DNA of 64,000 nt, from the NCBI GenBank assembly GCA_041658725.1, contig JBAZZQ010000004.1:34711-98710 (forward strand), read 5' to 3'. The notes beneath the pieces were generated by a model that saw nothing but the letters and a program-made list of their open reading frames with translations, searched no databases and was not told where the DNA came from. The first letter of the stretch is position 1, and the number at the start of each line of letters is the position of its first letter. The DNA comes from JBAZZQ01 sp041658725 (GTDB lineage: Bacteria; Planctomycetota; Phycisphaerae; JAAYCJ01). A program made the translations under genes and the position numbers. Shown here piece after piece: positions 9,261-18,488 of this stretch.

Positions 9261-9652
9261 ACCCCCACAAGAATAAATCATCCTGGAACGATTTTACTGT
9301 TGAGCAAATTATCGGGAACCTTTTAAGAATCGGGGTCCTGACCGCTGCCGGTATCGTCATCATCGGTGGAATTATTTATCTGATTCGTTTTGGACATTCA
9401 CGAACCAACCTGGAAATTTTTCATGGCGAACCTGCGGATTTACGAACCGTCGGGGGAATCGTAAAAAGGGCTTTCACCCTGAGCGGCAGGGGATTAATCC
9501 AACTGGGGTTGCTTGTCTTGATCGCAACCCCAGTAGCCCGAGTCGCCTTTTCCCTCGTGGCCTTTATCCTGGAAAGGGATAGAAATTACATTATCATAAC
9601 TCTGGTCGTGCTTTCGATTCTCCTTTTCAGTTTGATGGGTGGCAGGCTGTAA
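9257..9652 (+). CDS. DUF1634 membrane protein, TauE partner
   Basis: A 131-aa protein with three membrane helices (about 22-45, 72-95 and 105-128), matching the DUF1634 layout. Its start overlaps the stop of the TauE/SafE gene (ATGA), and members of this family are usually encoded beside TauE/SafE transporters, so it is probably an accessory subunit. No catalytic motif is seen. Function is inferred only from context. Confidence 0.8.
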   Translation: MNPHKNKSSWNDFTVEQIIGNLLRIGVLTAAGIVIIGGIIYLIRFGHSRTNLEIFHGEPADLRTVGGIVKRAFTLSGRGLIQLGLLVLIATPVARVAFSLVAFILERDRNYIIITLVVLSILLFSLMGGRL

Positions 9653-9719
9653 CTCTTCTTGCAAAATATGTTTTAAACATTAAAATATTACGCTTTGCTG
9701 TAATTTCTGAAAGATCATC

Positions 9720-11723
9720 ATGGCGATGGAAGAAAAACAAGCTTGGGTGGCGCGCATTAAGGAGTTGGTCATCGGCGGTGCGCGAAACCCTTTCGAGCAG
9801 GGAGTATTTCATAAAATCTCCTTGATTGCGTTTTTCGCCTGGGTTGGTCTGGGGGCCGATGGTCTATCCTCCTCCTGTTACGGTCCGTCGGAAGCGTTTA
9901 TGAATTTAAAGGGACACAATTTCCTTGCCATTTTCGTCGGATTGGGAACCGTGCTGACGATCTTCGTCGTCAGCTCCAGTTACTCGCAGATCATCGAATT
10001 GTTTCCTACAGGCGGCGGAGGGTATCTGGTCGCCAGTAAACTCCTCTCGCCCACCGTCGGAATGATCTCCGGCTGCGCTTTATTAATTGATTATGTGTTG
10101 ACGATTACGATTTCCATCGCCAGCGGGGCCGATGCCATCTTCAGCTTCCTGCCGGCGTCCGTCTTCAGATTCAAAATAGAATTCGCGATTCTCGGATTAA
10201 TCCTGCTGACCATATTAAACATGCGCGGAGTTAGAGAATCAGTCCTGGCACTGGTGCCTATTTTTTTGATTTTCGTTATTTCCCATGTCTTTGTCATCCT
10301 GTACGCCATGATCGCCCATGCCATGGATTTTCCAGCCGTCGTGCAGGGAGCCGCGACTGATATTCAACGAACTCGATCGGAGCTTGGACTGTTCGGAATG
10401 ATCTTCATCATTCTTCGCGCCTATAGTATGGGGGCGGGAACCTACACCGGTATCGAGGCCGTCAGTAACGGTCTGCCAATCCTACGTGAGCCGAAAGTGC
10501 AAACCGGAAAACGCACGATGCACTACATGGCCATCTCTCTTTCGTTCATGGTCATGGGTCTGATGCTGGCCTACCTGCTTTACAACGTGCATGGTGATCC
10601 TGAAAGCAAAAAAACTTTGAATGCGGTTCTTTTTGAAAGTGTTACCGCGCATTGGCCCAAGTCCTGGAGTCTTTCATTTATCTTCATCACTCTCGTCTCC
10701 GAAGCCGCCATCCTTTTCGTGGCCGCCCAGGCGGGTTTTCTCGACGGCCCCCGCGTTCTGGCCAATATGGCGCTGGATAGATGGATGCCCACCCGTTTCG
10801 CCATCTTGAGCGACCGGCTGGTGACCCAGAACGGAATCCTCCTGATGGGGGTTGCCTCTTTGATCATGATGGCGATGACCAAGGGAAGGGTGGACCTTCT
10901 GATCGTGCTTTACAGTATCAACGTCTTTATTACCTTTAGCCTCTCGCAACTGGGCATGGTCCGTCATTGGTGGCTGGAACGCTTGACCGGTCAATCCTGG
11001 AAAAGAAAGTTTGGCATCAATGGAATCGGTTTGGTCCTGACACTCTTTATTCTTTTCTCCGTCACCATCATCAAGTTTAATGAAGGCGGATGGATCACCC
11101 TCGTTGTTACCGGTAGCCTGGTCGGACTGGTTGCCCTGATCAAAAAACATTACGACAATACCGGCCAATTGATGCGGAGGCTCGATGGATTGGTTTACAC
11201 CGCCACGTCGAACGGAGAAAACTTACTCGGCGATAAAATTGAAAAACCGATTCGTTCCCTCGATCCAGATGCCAAAACCGCCGTTTTGCTGGTAAACGGA
11301 TTTAACGGCCTGGGCCTGCACACGCTCTTCAGCATCATCCGCCTCTTCGGCGATTTTTATAAAAACTTCATTTTCGTTCAGGTCGGCGTGATCGATGCCG
11401 GAAATTTCAAAGGCTCCGAAGAAGTGGAAAAACTCCAGGAGCATATCCGGAAAGAAGTGAATCGGTATGTCGAGTTTATGGGAAAGCACGGATATTATGC
11501 CGAAGGAATTACCTCGGTCGGTATTGATATTGTCGATCAGGTTACGCAGGTCGCCCCGAAGCTTCAACAGCGATTCCCCCAAGCCGTATTCTTCGGCGGG
11601 CAACTTGTTTTTCCCAAAGACACCGTCTTGTCCCGCTGGCTTCACAACTATATCGCCTTTTCCGTCCAGAGACGATTTTACCGCATGGGAATCCCCTTTG
11701 TGGTATTACCGATCCGCGTTTAG
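9720..11723 (+). CDS. APC-superfamily permease, KimA-like
   Basis: A 667-aa protein with about twelve membrane helices in the first 460 residues and a soluble C-terminal domain (about 480-667). The start of the membrane part resembles KimA-type potassium/amino-acid permeases: GLGADGLSSSCYGPSEA, then SYSQIIELFPTGGGGYLVAS, then CALLIDYVLTITISIASGAD. The C-terminal part has a Rossmann-like pattern (AVLLVNGFNGLGLHTL) consistent with a USP-like regulatory domain. The likely role is uptake of potassium or an amino acid, and the substrate is unresolved. The ATG has only a weak ribosome site (GAAAG). Confidence 0.82.
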   Translation: MAMEEKQAWVARIKELVIGGARNPFEQGVFHKISLIAFFAWVGLGADGLSSSCYGPSEAFMNLKGHNFLAIFVGLGTVLTIFVVSSSYSQIIELFPTGGGGYLVASKLLSPTVGMISGCALLIDYVLTITISIASGADAIFSFLPASVFRFKIEFAILGLILLTILNMRGVRESVLALVPIFLIFVISHVFVILYAMIAHAMDFPAVVQGAATDIQRTRSELGLFGMIFIILRAYSMGAGTYTGIEAVSNGLPILREPKVQTGKRTMHYMAISLSFMVMGLMLAYLLYNVHGDPESKKTLNAVLFESVTAHWPKSWSLSFIFITLVSEAAILFVAAQAGFLDGPRVLANMALDRWMPTRFAILSDRLVTQNGILLMGVASLIMMAMTKGRVDLLIVLYSINVFITFSLSQLGMVRHWWLERLTGQSWKRKFGINGIGLVLTLFILFSVTIIKFNEGGWITLVVTGSLVGLVALIKKHYDNTGQLMRRLDGLVYTATSNGENLLGDKIEKPIRSLDPDAKTAVLLVNGFNGLGLHTLFSIIRLFGDFYKNFIFVQVGVIDAGNFKGSEEVEKLQEHIRKEVNRYVEFMGKHGYYAEGITSVGIDIVDQVTQVAPKLQQRFPQAVFFGGQLVFPKDTVLSRWLHNYIAFSVQRRFYRMGIPFVVLPIRV

Positions 11724-11746
11724 AATTCACAAGGAATAGAATTTAA

Positions 11747-11779
11747 CTAGCCCCCGATGGCAATCGGGGGTTCTTTTCT
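11747..11779 (+). terminator. Dispersed terminator-like repeat, family A copy 2
   Basis: CTAG, stem CCCCCGAT / ATCGGGGG with loop GGCA, then TTCTTTTC, starting 24 bp after the permease stop and in the same direction. It differs from copies 1 and 4 by one loop base. Confidence 0.8.
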
Positions 11780-11921
11780 CGAAATATTCCGTCGGGCGTT
11801 GAGTAAAAAACCAAAAATAAATATTTTCTATCCATCCTTGGTTTTGAAAGTACGCGTATAACCAACCACCAATAAGACACTTACGGCCTATTTGCTCGGA
11901 AATATTTTTTTATTGTGACGC

Positions 11922-11949
11922 TTGACTTTCTTTTTTTTTCTGGTATGCT
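11922..11949 (+). promoter_or_regulatory. rRNA promoter P1
   Basis: TTGACT (11922-11927), 16-bp spacer, TATGCT (11944-11949) preceded by TGG. An A/T-rich stretch just upstream (AATATTTTTTTATTG) could act as an UP element. Confidence 0.65.
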
Positions 11950-12036
11950 TGCTATGCTGAAGCTAGCAGTTAGATGCTAGCGACGAGATGTGTTTTTAAA
12001 AGAATTAAATTTATTTTAAAAATTTTAAAAAAGGAC

Positions 12037-12064
12037 TTGACGTCTCGCGAAAAAAGAATAATAT
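12037..12064 (+). promoter_or_regulatory. rRNA promoter P2
   Basis: TTGACG (12037-12042), 16-bp spacer, TAATAT (12059-12064). Together with P1 it gives the tandem promoter pair usual for rRNA genes. Confidence 0.65.
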
Positions 12065-12189
12065 TATCAACCTTCGATAAGGTGTGATAAAGCGGAAAAA
12101 TTAGCGACGGGCTTGCGGTTAGTCGGCCCTCAAAAGCTTGACCTAACTGACTAAGTCGGTCGCCAAATTTTTCGGTGGAAAAAATTAAA

Positions 12190-12217
12190 AGAGGCACGAC
12201 CGTAAGGGAGTGTTTCT
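12190..12217 (+). repeat. Family B repeat in the rRNA leader
   Basis: AGAGGCACGACCGTAAGGGA followed by GTG, the same variant as at 50900 and 52346. It lies between promoter P2 and boxA, so it is part of the rRNA precursor. Confidence 0.85.
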
Positions 12218-12228
12218 CTTAAAAAAAA

Positions 12229-12241
12229 GCTCTTTGAAAAC
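12229..12241 (+). promoter_or_regulatory. boxA antitermination site
   Basis: GCTCTTTGAAAAC matches the boxA consensus of rRNA leaders, where NusB/NusE bind to keep polymerase from terminating early. Its place between the promoters and the 16S is as expected. Confidence 0.8.
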
Positions 12242-12244
12242 TAA

Positions 12245-12258
12245 ACAGTTCGATGCCG
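12245..12258 (+). promoter_or_regulatory. 5' arm of the 16S processing stem
   Basis: ACAGTTCGATG (12245-12255) is fully complementary to CATCGAACTGT (14125-14135) beyond the 3' end of the 16S. A further CCG/CGG pairing is possible past one bulged A. This is the expected long-range helix cut by RNase III to release the 16S precursor. Confidence 0.75.
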
Positions 12259-12437
12259 CAAGATTGTGAGATGCACCTGAATGTGAATGTCATTTAAAGG
12301 CCTTCACAATTCCAATGAACCTGTACCAGCCAGGGCAGGTTTATTTAACCGCCGTGCTTGCACGGCGGTCCAATCAAATCCAAAAGATTTTTCCCAGGCA
12401 TTTCTCTTCGGAGAAACGCATGGGTTTATCGATTAAA

Positions 12438-14007
<1,570 letters not shown>

Positions 14008-14145
14008 CTAAAGGATTATTTAGAACCGAAAAAAGGGAAACCAATTTTCGGAATGGATGGTCAGCACTTTTTTGGACTGGTTCGAAAGGATCAGTTTCGG
14101 GTACTCGCATCGGTACCCTTCGGACATCGAACTGTAAGTTTATTC

Positions 14146-14186
14146 ACCGGCCGTGGTAGGCAACTATCGCGGCCGGTACTTTTTTT
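14146..14186 (+). terminator. Terminator of the 16S unit
   Basis: A 14-bp stem (ACCGGCCGTGGTAG with CTATCGCGGCCGGT, two G-U pairs) closed by a GCAA tetraloop and followed by AC and seven T residues. It shows that the transcript ends without 23S. Confidence 0.9.
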
Positions 14187-14188
14187 AC

Positions 14189-14217
14189 TTGGAAATGAAA
14201 CCTTATCAACGTAAAAT
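14189..14217 (+). promoter_or_regulatory. Candidate promoter of the HEPN genes
   Basis: TTGGAA (14189-14194), 17-bp spacer, TAAAAT (14212-14217). It begins right after the 16S terminator, so the next genes would have their own promoter. Confidence 0.5.
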
Positions 14218-14240
14218 TCATCGTATATTTCAAGATTAAG

Positions 14241-15551
14241 ATGGGTTTAAGAAAACCCACTACGAAAATAAATAATATGAACACAGATAGAAATATAGAG
14301 AAAAAGACGCATACGATCATTGCACCAATTCCGAGACTCACCATACCAGAGGCGTCTTACAAACAGACTTTTTTGTTTCCACCTTATATAACCATTTCTC
14401 AAATGAATCCTCAACTCAGAACTTGTCTCTTGGAAGCAAGCCTGAAAGACAACCAAAGAAGAGATGATGAAAAGGAAAAGATACGAGAAATAATTTTGCA
14501 GAGTGACATTGTTTTTTTTGTTGAATTGGATTTACACACCTTTGAAAAACAAGATTTTTTTCTGCAAATAACTTTCCCACCTATCGCATATATTATTTTA
14601 AAACGAATTTGTGATTTGATGCGTTTATTTGCAGACATCCCCGGAATCACAGACGAGATATATTGGTTTCACAATACGGATAAAACAGATACGATTAATC
14701 AAAATACCCTCTCGTCTAAATTATGTCTTGATGTAAATCCTTTGAGGGAACATATTTATCTGGAAAATCAAAATGATAATATTGATATCCAATTTGTACT
14801 TGCACTATTTTCATTGGAAAAATTTTGGAACAAATTAAAATCCTTTTCTCAAGTTGAATCACTTCTAGGCTTTTTGACCGATAAAGAAACCGTCAGCAAG
14901 CTGATTACAAGAGGAAATGATGAAGCAAAGTGTAAAACCGAACATTTTGTATTGGATGTTTATGATGAACGACGATCGGTTTCACCTCATGAGGAGGATG
15001 ATTCTACCGTCTCTTTAAATTTATCGAAACAGCAAATACGATGGTTTGCTATGGGCATGGGTGCAGCTTATTGGGACGAACTCATAAATTTTGAAGAAAT
15101 TCAAAACAGAAAACCCCAAAAACAAAGGCTATTTCGTGCTTTTCAAATCTTCACAAATTGTTTCCGTCTTAAGAATCCTTTGAGATTTGCCTCATTCATT
15201 ACCTGTTTAGAGGCGCTCTTCAGCACAGATTCCAGTGAACTGTCTTATCAATTATCTTCCCGTATTGCATGGCTTTTGAAACCGGATGATTTTATAGGAA
15301 GGAGGGAAATCTTCGATCAAGTTAAGAAACTTTACGGTTTTCGGTCAAAAATCGTTCATGGTGACGTGTATAAATATGAAGAAATGGCCGAAAATGACGA
15401 GAAGGCCTTATCTATTGTCAGACAATGTTTTTGGAAGATTTTGTCCGACGATGAAATATATAAACTTTTTTGTGAGGATACAAAAAAGCAGTGTGATGAA
15501 TTCCTTAAACACTTATTTCTTGGCAGGCCCAGCGAAATACCGGATAAATAA
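14241..15551 (+). CDS. Apea-like HEPN-domain protein
   Basis: A 436-aa protein whose C-terminal third (about 290-400) looks like the Apea-like HEPN group: FRLKNPLRFASFITCLEALF, then SYQLSSRIAWLL, then the RSKIVHG motif, which is the HEPN R-x4-H signature. HEPN domains of this type are often RNases in defence or toxin systems. The N-terminal two thirds are not recognised. The DNA is clearly richer in A and T than the flanking housekeeping genes, a sign of transfer. The start is uncertain: ATG 14241 and ATG 14277 both lack a good ribosome site. The next HEPN gene begins one base after its stop. Confidence 0.7.
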   Translation: MGLRKPTTKINNMNTDRNIEKKTHTIIAPIPRLTIPEASYKQTFLFPPYITISQMNPQLRTCLLEASLKDNQRRDDEKEKIREIILQSDIVFFVELDLHTFEKQDFFLQITFPPIAYIILKRICDLMRLFADIPGITDEIYWFHNTDKTDTINQNTLSSKLCLDVNPLREHIYLENQNDNIDIQFVLALFSLEKFWNKLKSFSQVESLLGFLTDKETVSKLITRGNDEAKCKTEHFVLDVYDERRSVSPHEEDDSTVSLNLSKQQIRWFAMGMGAAYWDELINFEEIQNRKPQKQRLFRAFQIFTNCFRLKNPLRFASFITCLEALFSTDSSELSYQLSSRIAWLLKPDDFIGRREIFDQVKKLYGFRSKIVHGDVYKYEEMAENDEKALSIVRQCFWKILSDDEIYKLFCEDTKKQCDEFLKHLFLGRPSEIPDK

Positions 15552-15552
15552 A

Positions 15553-16104
15553 ATGGAACATCATGTGGAAAAGTTGATTGAAAACGATCTAAGACAGACG
15601 TTTGAACAGATGCTAGCCTCACGAGTAAAACGGCGGTTGGATGTCAAGCCGCATCCCCTTACGCCAAACCATCATTTTGCACCCGTCTCATCCGAATGTT
15701 ATGATTTATTTCGCGATGGATACTTTTATGGATGCGTTTCTCTTGTTCAATCTGTGGCTGAGGGCTTGGTAAAATTTTTATGCCTGAGAAATTGTTGGAA
15801 GCCAGACAAAGTCTTTGAAAAAAACGTGGATAAATTATTCGAAAGATATTGCATATCAAACGAATTGAAGGAGCATTTACTCCAAATTTGGAAAGAGCGA
15901 GATAACTACCACCACATGAATCAAAACATAGAAAAGAATCATAAAAACCTTGAAGACCAAGCAAGAGAGAAACTGGAACTCCTCAACAAAATCGAAAGTG
16001 ATATTTTTTTCTTTGCCGTCAAAGACGGGAAAATCGTCCCCAGTAATCCTAAATATTGGGATAGTAAAAACGGTAAAGCACCAGTATTTTTACGGTGTAT
16101 GTAA
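15553..16104 (+). CDS. Small HEPN-like protein, partner of the preceding gene
   Basis: A 183-aa protein starting at the ATG 1 bp after the previous stop. The frame is open much further upstream, but that part only overlaps the previous gene. The middle (about 45-125) has a helical pattern with GYFYGCVSLVQSVAEGLVKF and an ERDNYHH segment that fits the HEPN R-x4-H motif, so it may be a second HEPN protein. The DNA is equally A/T-rich. The tight spacing suggests the two form one complex or a toxin/regulator pair. I cannot name a family with certainty. Confidence 0.6.
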   Translation: MEHHVEKLIENDLRQTFEQMLASRVKRRLDVKPHPLTPNHHFAPVSSECYDLFRDGYFYGCVSLVQSVAEGLVKFLCLRNCWKPDKVFEKNVDKLFERYCISNELKEHLLQIWKERDNYHHMNQNIEKNHKNLEDQAREKLELLNKIESDIFFFAVKDGKIVPSNPKYWDSKNGKAPVFLRCM

Positions 16105-16157
16105 AGGTTTGTATCGAATATAGGCAGGTATCAAATAATTGAATAGGAAATACACTT

Positions 16158-16493
16158 ATGGTTGTAAAGATCAAAACCCCAAAAGAGAAAATTAAAACTT
16201 CGAGCCGCGAGTCTGTTATTCAGCTTTTGAAGAAAAATCGATCCCGGATAAAAAAATTCGGTGTCCAGCGGTTGGGAATTTTTGGTTCGATCTCGCGAAA
16301 CGAAGCTGGCGTCCGAAGCGACGTGGATATCCTTGTGGATTTTAACGAGACCACTTATCGGAAATATATTGACCTGAAATCGCTTCTGGAAAAAATTCTG
16401 GGCCGAAGGGTGGATTTGCTTACTCCGCCTGCCTTGGAGAACCGGCTTAAAGATAATGTTTTAAAGGATTTGATTGATGTCCAGGTCAGCTAA
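16158..16493 (+). CDS. mntA: MntA-type minimal nucleotidyltransferase (antitoxin)
   Basis: A 111-aa protein with the minimal nucleotidyltransferase signature GSISRNEAGVRSDVDILVDF (about 52-71), that is the GS motif followed by D-x-D. In the MntA/HepT toxin-antitoxin class the MNT protein transfers AMP to a tyrosine of the HEPN toxin and silences it. It overlaps the HEPN gene by 17 bases, the usual arrangement. An AGGA is about 10 bases before the ATG. The charged first 25 residues precede the conserved domain. Confidence 0.88.
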   Translation: MVVKIKTPKEKIKTSSRESVIQLLKKNRSRIKKFGVQRLGIFGSISRNEAGVRSDVDILVDFNETTYRKYIDLKSLLEKILGRRVDLLTPPALENRLKDNVLKDLIDVQVS

Positions 16494-16818
16494 AGAGCGA
16501 TTGTTGGATATTCTCGACGCTATCGCCGCGATTGACGGCTATGTGGAAGGGATGAAATATGCCGATTTTCTTGCCGACCGCAAAACGCGGGATGCGGTCG
16601 TGCGAAATATCGAAGTGATTGGTGAGGCCGCCCGGTCTTTGCCAGCACGGTTCAAAGAAAAATATTCTGATGTTCCCTGGACAGAGATCGTCGGCATGCG
16701 AAACGTTGTCGTTCATCACTACTTTGGAATTTTATCCGACGTGGTTTGGAATATCGTCAAACAGGAACTGCCCGAACTTGAATCTCACGTAAAAAAAATC
16801 CTTGTAAAAACTCAATAG
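16477..16818 (+). CDS. hepT: HepT-like HEPN toxin (DUF86)
   Basis: A 113-aa protein with the RNVVVHHY motif (about residues 77-84), which is the R-x4-H-x-Y active site of HepT RNases. The tyrosine is the AMPylation target in this class. I take the ATG at 16477. The TTG one codon before it would only add a residue. The gene overlaps mntA, so both are made from one transcript. All key residues are intact, so the toxin is probably active. Confidence 0.9.
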   Translation: MSRSAKERLLDILDAIAAIDGYVEGMKYADFLADRKTRDAVVRNIEVIGEAARSLPARFKEKYSDVPWTEIVGMRNVVVHHYFGILSDVVWNIVKQELPELESHVKKILVKTQ

Positions 16819-16821
16819 GTT

Positions 16822-16980
16822 ATGAAACAGAAAACAAAAAAATCCAAACCCCTCTCTGTCCAAAATATCGATATGCAAATGCTCAGGGATAATCTCAAGC
16901 GAAGTTACGCCGAGCGAATTCGTCGCCATCAGATTGCCCTTGAGACCATGGAAAAACTTCAAAGGGCTAAATTCCTATGA
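16822..16980 (+). CDS. 52-aa basic helical protein coupled to a nucleotidyltransferase
   Basis: A short gene starting 3 bp after hepT and ending in an ATGA overlap with the next gene. The product starts MKQKTKKSKPLSVQNIDMQM, is very rich in Lys and Arg, and is predicted to be a single amphipathic helix from about residue 15 on (LRDNLKRSYAERIRRHQIAL). I do not recognise a named family. The coupling suggests it is the small partner of the following nucleotidyltransferase, as in two-gene toxin-antitoxin modules. It is easy to miss because of its length. Confidence 0.65.
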   Translation: MKQKTKKSKPLSVQNIDMQMLRDNLKRSYAERIRRHQIALETMEKLQRAKFL

Positions 16981-17468
16981 GCAAATCATTTTTAACACTT
17001 TTGGAATTGCTGGCCAAAAACGAAGTTGAATTCGTTATTATAGGCGGTTTTGCCGGCGTGGTTCACGGCTGTATTTATGTTACGCAGGATGTCGATATTT
17101 GCTGTGATTTTTCAGTTCCAAACCTTTTACTACTTGCTAAAGCTCTTAAAATTGTACACCCCGTCCACAGAATGACGCCCGCCCGTTTGAAATTGGAACT
17201 GAACAAAAAAAATGCCGCACAGTTTAAAAATTTGTACTTGGATACCGATATCGGTCAGCTTGATTGCCTAAGCTTCGTTCAAGGCGTGGGCGATTTTCAC
17301 AAGGTCAGGGAAAGCAGCCAGCTCATTGAAGTTGAAGGCGTTAAAATGAGGGTACTTAATATTGAAGCTTTGATAGAATCTAAAAAGGCAATGGGGCGTC
17401 CTAAGGACCGCTTGATGATCGAACAGTCAAAAAGAATCAAGAAAGATCGAGGTAAATCTAAAAAATAA
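16977..17468 (+). CDS. Nucleotidyltransferase-fold protein (AbiEii/DUF6036-like)
   Basis: A 163-aa protein with a nucleotidyltransferase pattern: a GG motif in VEFVIIGGFAGVVHG (about 17-31) followed by D-x-D in TQDVDICCDF (about 36-45), and a later Asp in DIGQLDCLSF. This fits the AbiEii/DUF6036 type of nucleotidyltransferases found in toxin-antitoxin pairs. It overlaps the upstream 52-aa gene by ATGA. Its stop codon directly abuts the stop of the convergent GAP1-like gene, with no base between them. The target is unknown. Confidence 0.7.
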   Translation: MSKSFLTLLELLAKNEVEFVIIGGFAGVVHGCIYVTQDVDICCDFSVPNLLLLAKALKIVHPVHRMTPARLKLELNKKNAAQFKNLYLDTDIGQLDCLSFVQGVGDFHKVRESSQLIEVEGVKMRVLNIEALIESKKAMGRPKDRLMIEQSKRIKKDRGKSKK

Positions 17469-18488
17469 TCAGACGCTCTGGCATTCTTGAAGATGAGCGG
17501 CTCGGGATTTTGCGGCTGATCTAAAATCGCGGATCAAACTGTATTGTGCTTGATTGGTGATCTGGAAGCCTGCGTATTTGATAATTAGACGTTCCAAAAG
17601 GGCGGCTGGAGCGGATTTGATTTGCTCGATATCGTTGCAGATTGAAGCGATTTGATCCAGGTCCGCCGGTTTTATGGGCATGGACAAACTGTCGGTGAGT
17701 TTTACGATGTCCTGATATCGGCCTTCCTGCCATCGTTGAGAAACAAGATTCATCCAGCCGTTGACCGGCCAGGCTGATTTTGGGGCGGGGGCTTCCATAT
17801 CGTGCCACTGGATATTATGGCCGCGGATGATACGTTTTGTCTCGCCTTGATCGTGCTCGATAAATGTTAATTGGATATGGCGCGCGAGTGAAAATTTTAG
17901 GCCGATGGTAACCGACACGCACTCTCTGATGGAAGCAGGGATGGCCATCAGCAGCCATTGGAACGTTTCAAAAGGGGAGGGAGCATCGACGACAATCGAT
18001 AAATTATTGCTTAACGCCGATTCTATAATCTGACAAACATGGTCCATTTGAAAGGGCGGCTGCAAGTTTTGTTCGGGAATGACCAGTTCCAGCGGATCGA
18101 GGCGGGTTACGGGGTTAAGGATTCTTGAATTTCCAATCGCCTGGCCTATGGCGGCATGGACGAGGACGGGATCGAATTTGAATTGCTCAAAGGCCTCGCG
18201 ATCGAGGATTGCTATGTGTGTATAAACTCGATTTCCGCCTCGGCAGGTCTGTTCGGTCCCGGCGTAACAGGAATAGCCAATGCAATATCGGCCCGTGGTT
18301 AAACGGTAACTGGATAAACCAATCGCGGAATCGGACTCGTTGCATAACCCGTCATGCGAAACAGATCGCTGGGTGATTTCCGTTCGTTCGCTATTGCTTA
18401 CGCCCGGACTGGCGGCGATGAGGCGATATCCTTCGCCCATCGGCGAACGTATGGACGTAAAGACGGATTGATCGGCGGGGAGTTTCAT
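17469..18488 (-). CDS. GAP1-like GTPase-associated protein
   Basis: A 339-aa protein whose first 130 residues resemble the GAP1-N2 domain of GTPase-associated proteins: FTSIRSPMGEGYRLIAASPG, GLSSYRLTTGRYCIGYSCYA, and GGNRVYTHIAILD. This domain is known from NTPase-centred biological conflict systems and is normally encoded next to a TRAFAC-type GTPase, as here. The remainder (about 130-339) is helical and unassigned. The start at 18488 is chosen because it makes an ATGA overlap with the GTPase stop. An ATG 18 bases upstream is possible. It is the last gene of the minus-strand set. The family call is from memory of the motif pattern, not from a search. Confidence 0.6.
   Translation of the reverse strand: MKLPADQSVFTSIRSPMGEGYRLIAASPGVSNSERTEITQRSVSHDGLCNESDSAIGLSSYRLTTGRYCIGYSCYAGTEQTCRGGNRVYTHIAILDREAFEQFKFDPVLVHAAIGQAIGNSRILNPVTRLDPLELVIPEQNLQPPFQMDHVCQIIESALSNNLSIVVDAPSPFETFQWLLMAIPASIRECVSVTIGLKFSLARHIQLTFIEHDQGETKRIIRGHNIQWHDMEAPAPKSAWPVNGWMNLVSQRWQEGRYQDIVKLTDSLSMPIKPADLDQIASICNDIEQIKSAPAALLERLIIKYAGFQITNQAQYSLIRDFRSAAKSRAAHLQECQSV

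Larger units (their letters stand above)
12095..12437 (+). promoter_or_regulatory. 16S leader RNA region
   Basis: The transcribed leader holds, in order: a stem between GAAAAATTAGCGAC and GTCGCCAAATTTTTC (about 12095-12175), a family B repeat, boxA, the 5' arm of the processing stem, a hairpin ACCGCCGTGC-TT-GCACGGCGGT near 12349-12370, and a UUCG-capped hairpin (12393-12424) just before the 16S. No tRNA gene lies in it. Confidence 0.6.

Noticed and set aside
14030..14240. Search for 23S rRNA or tRNA-Ile/Ala after the 16S
   Set aside because: None seen. A terminator and an unrelated gene follow.
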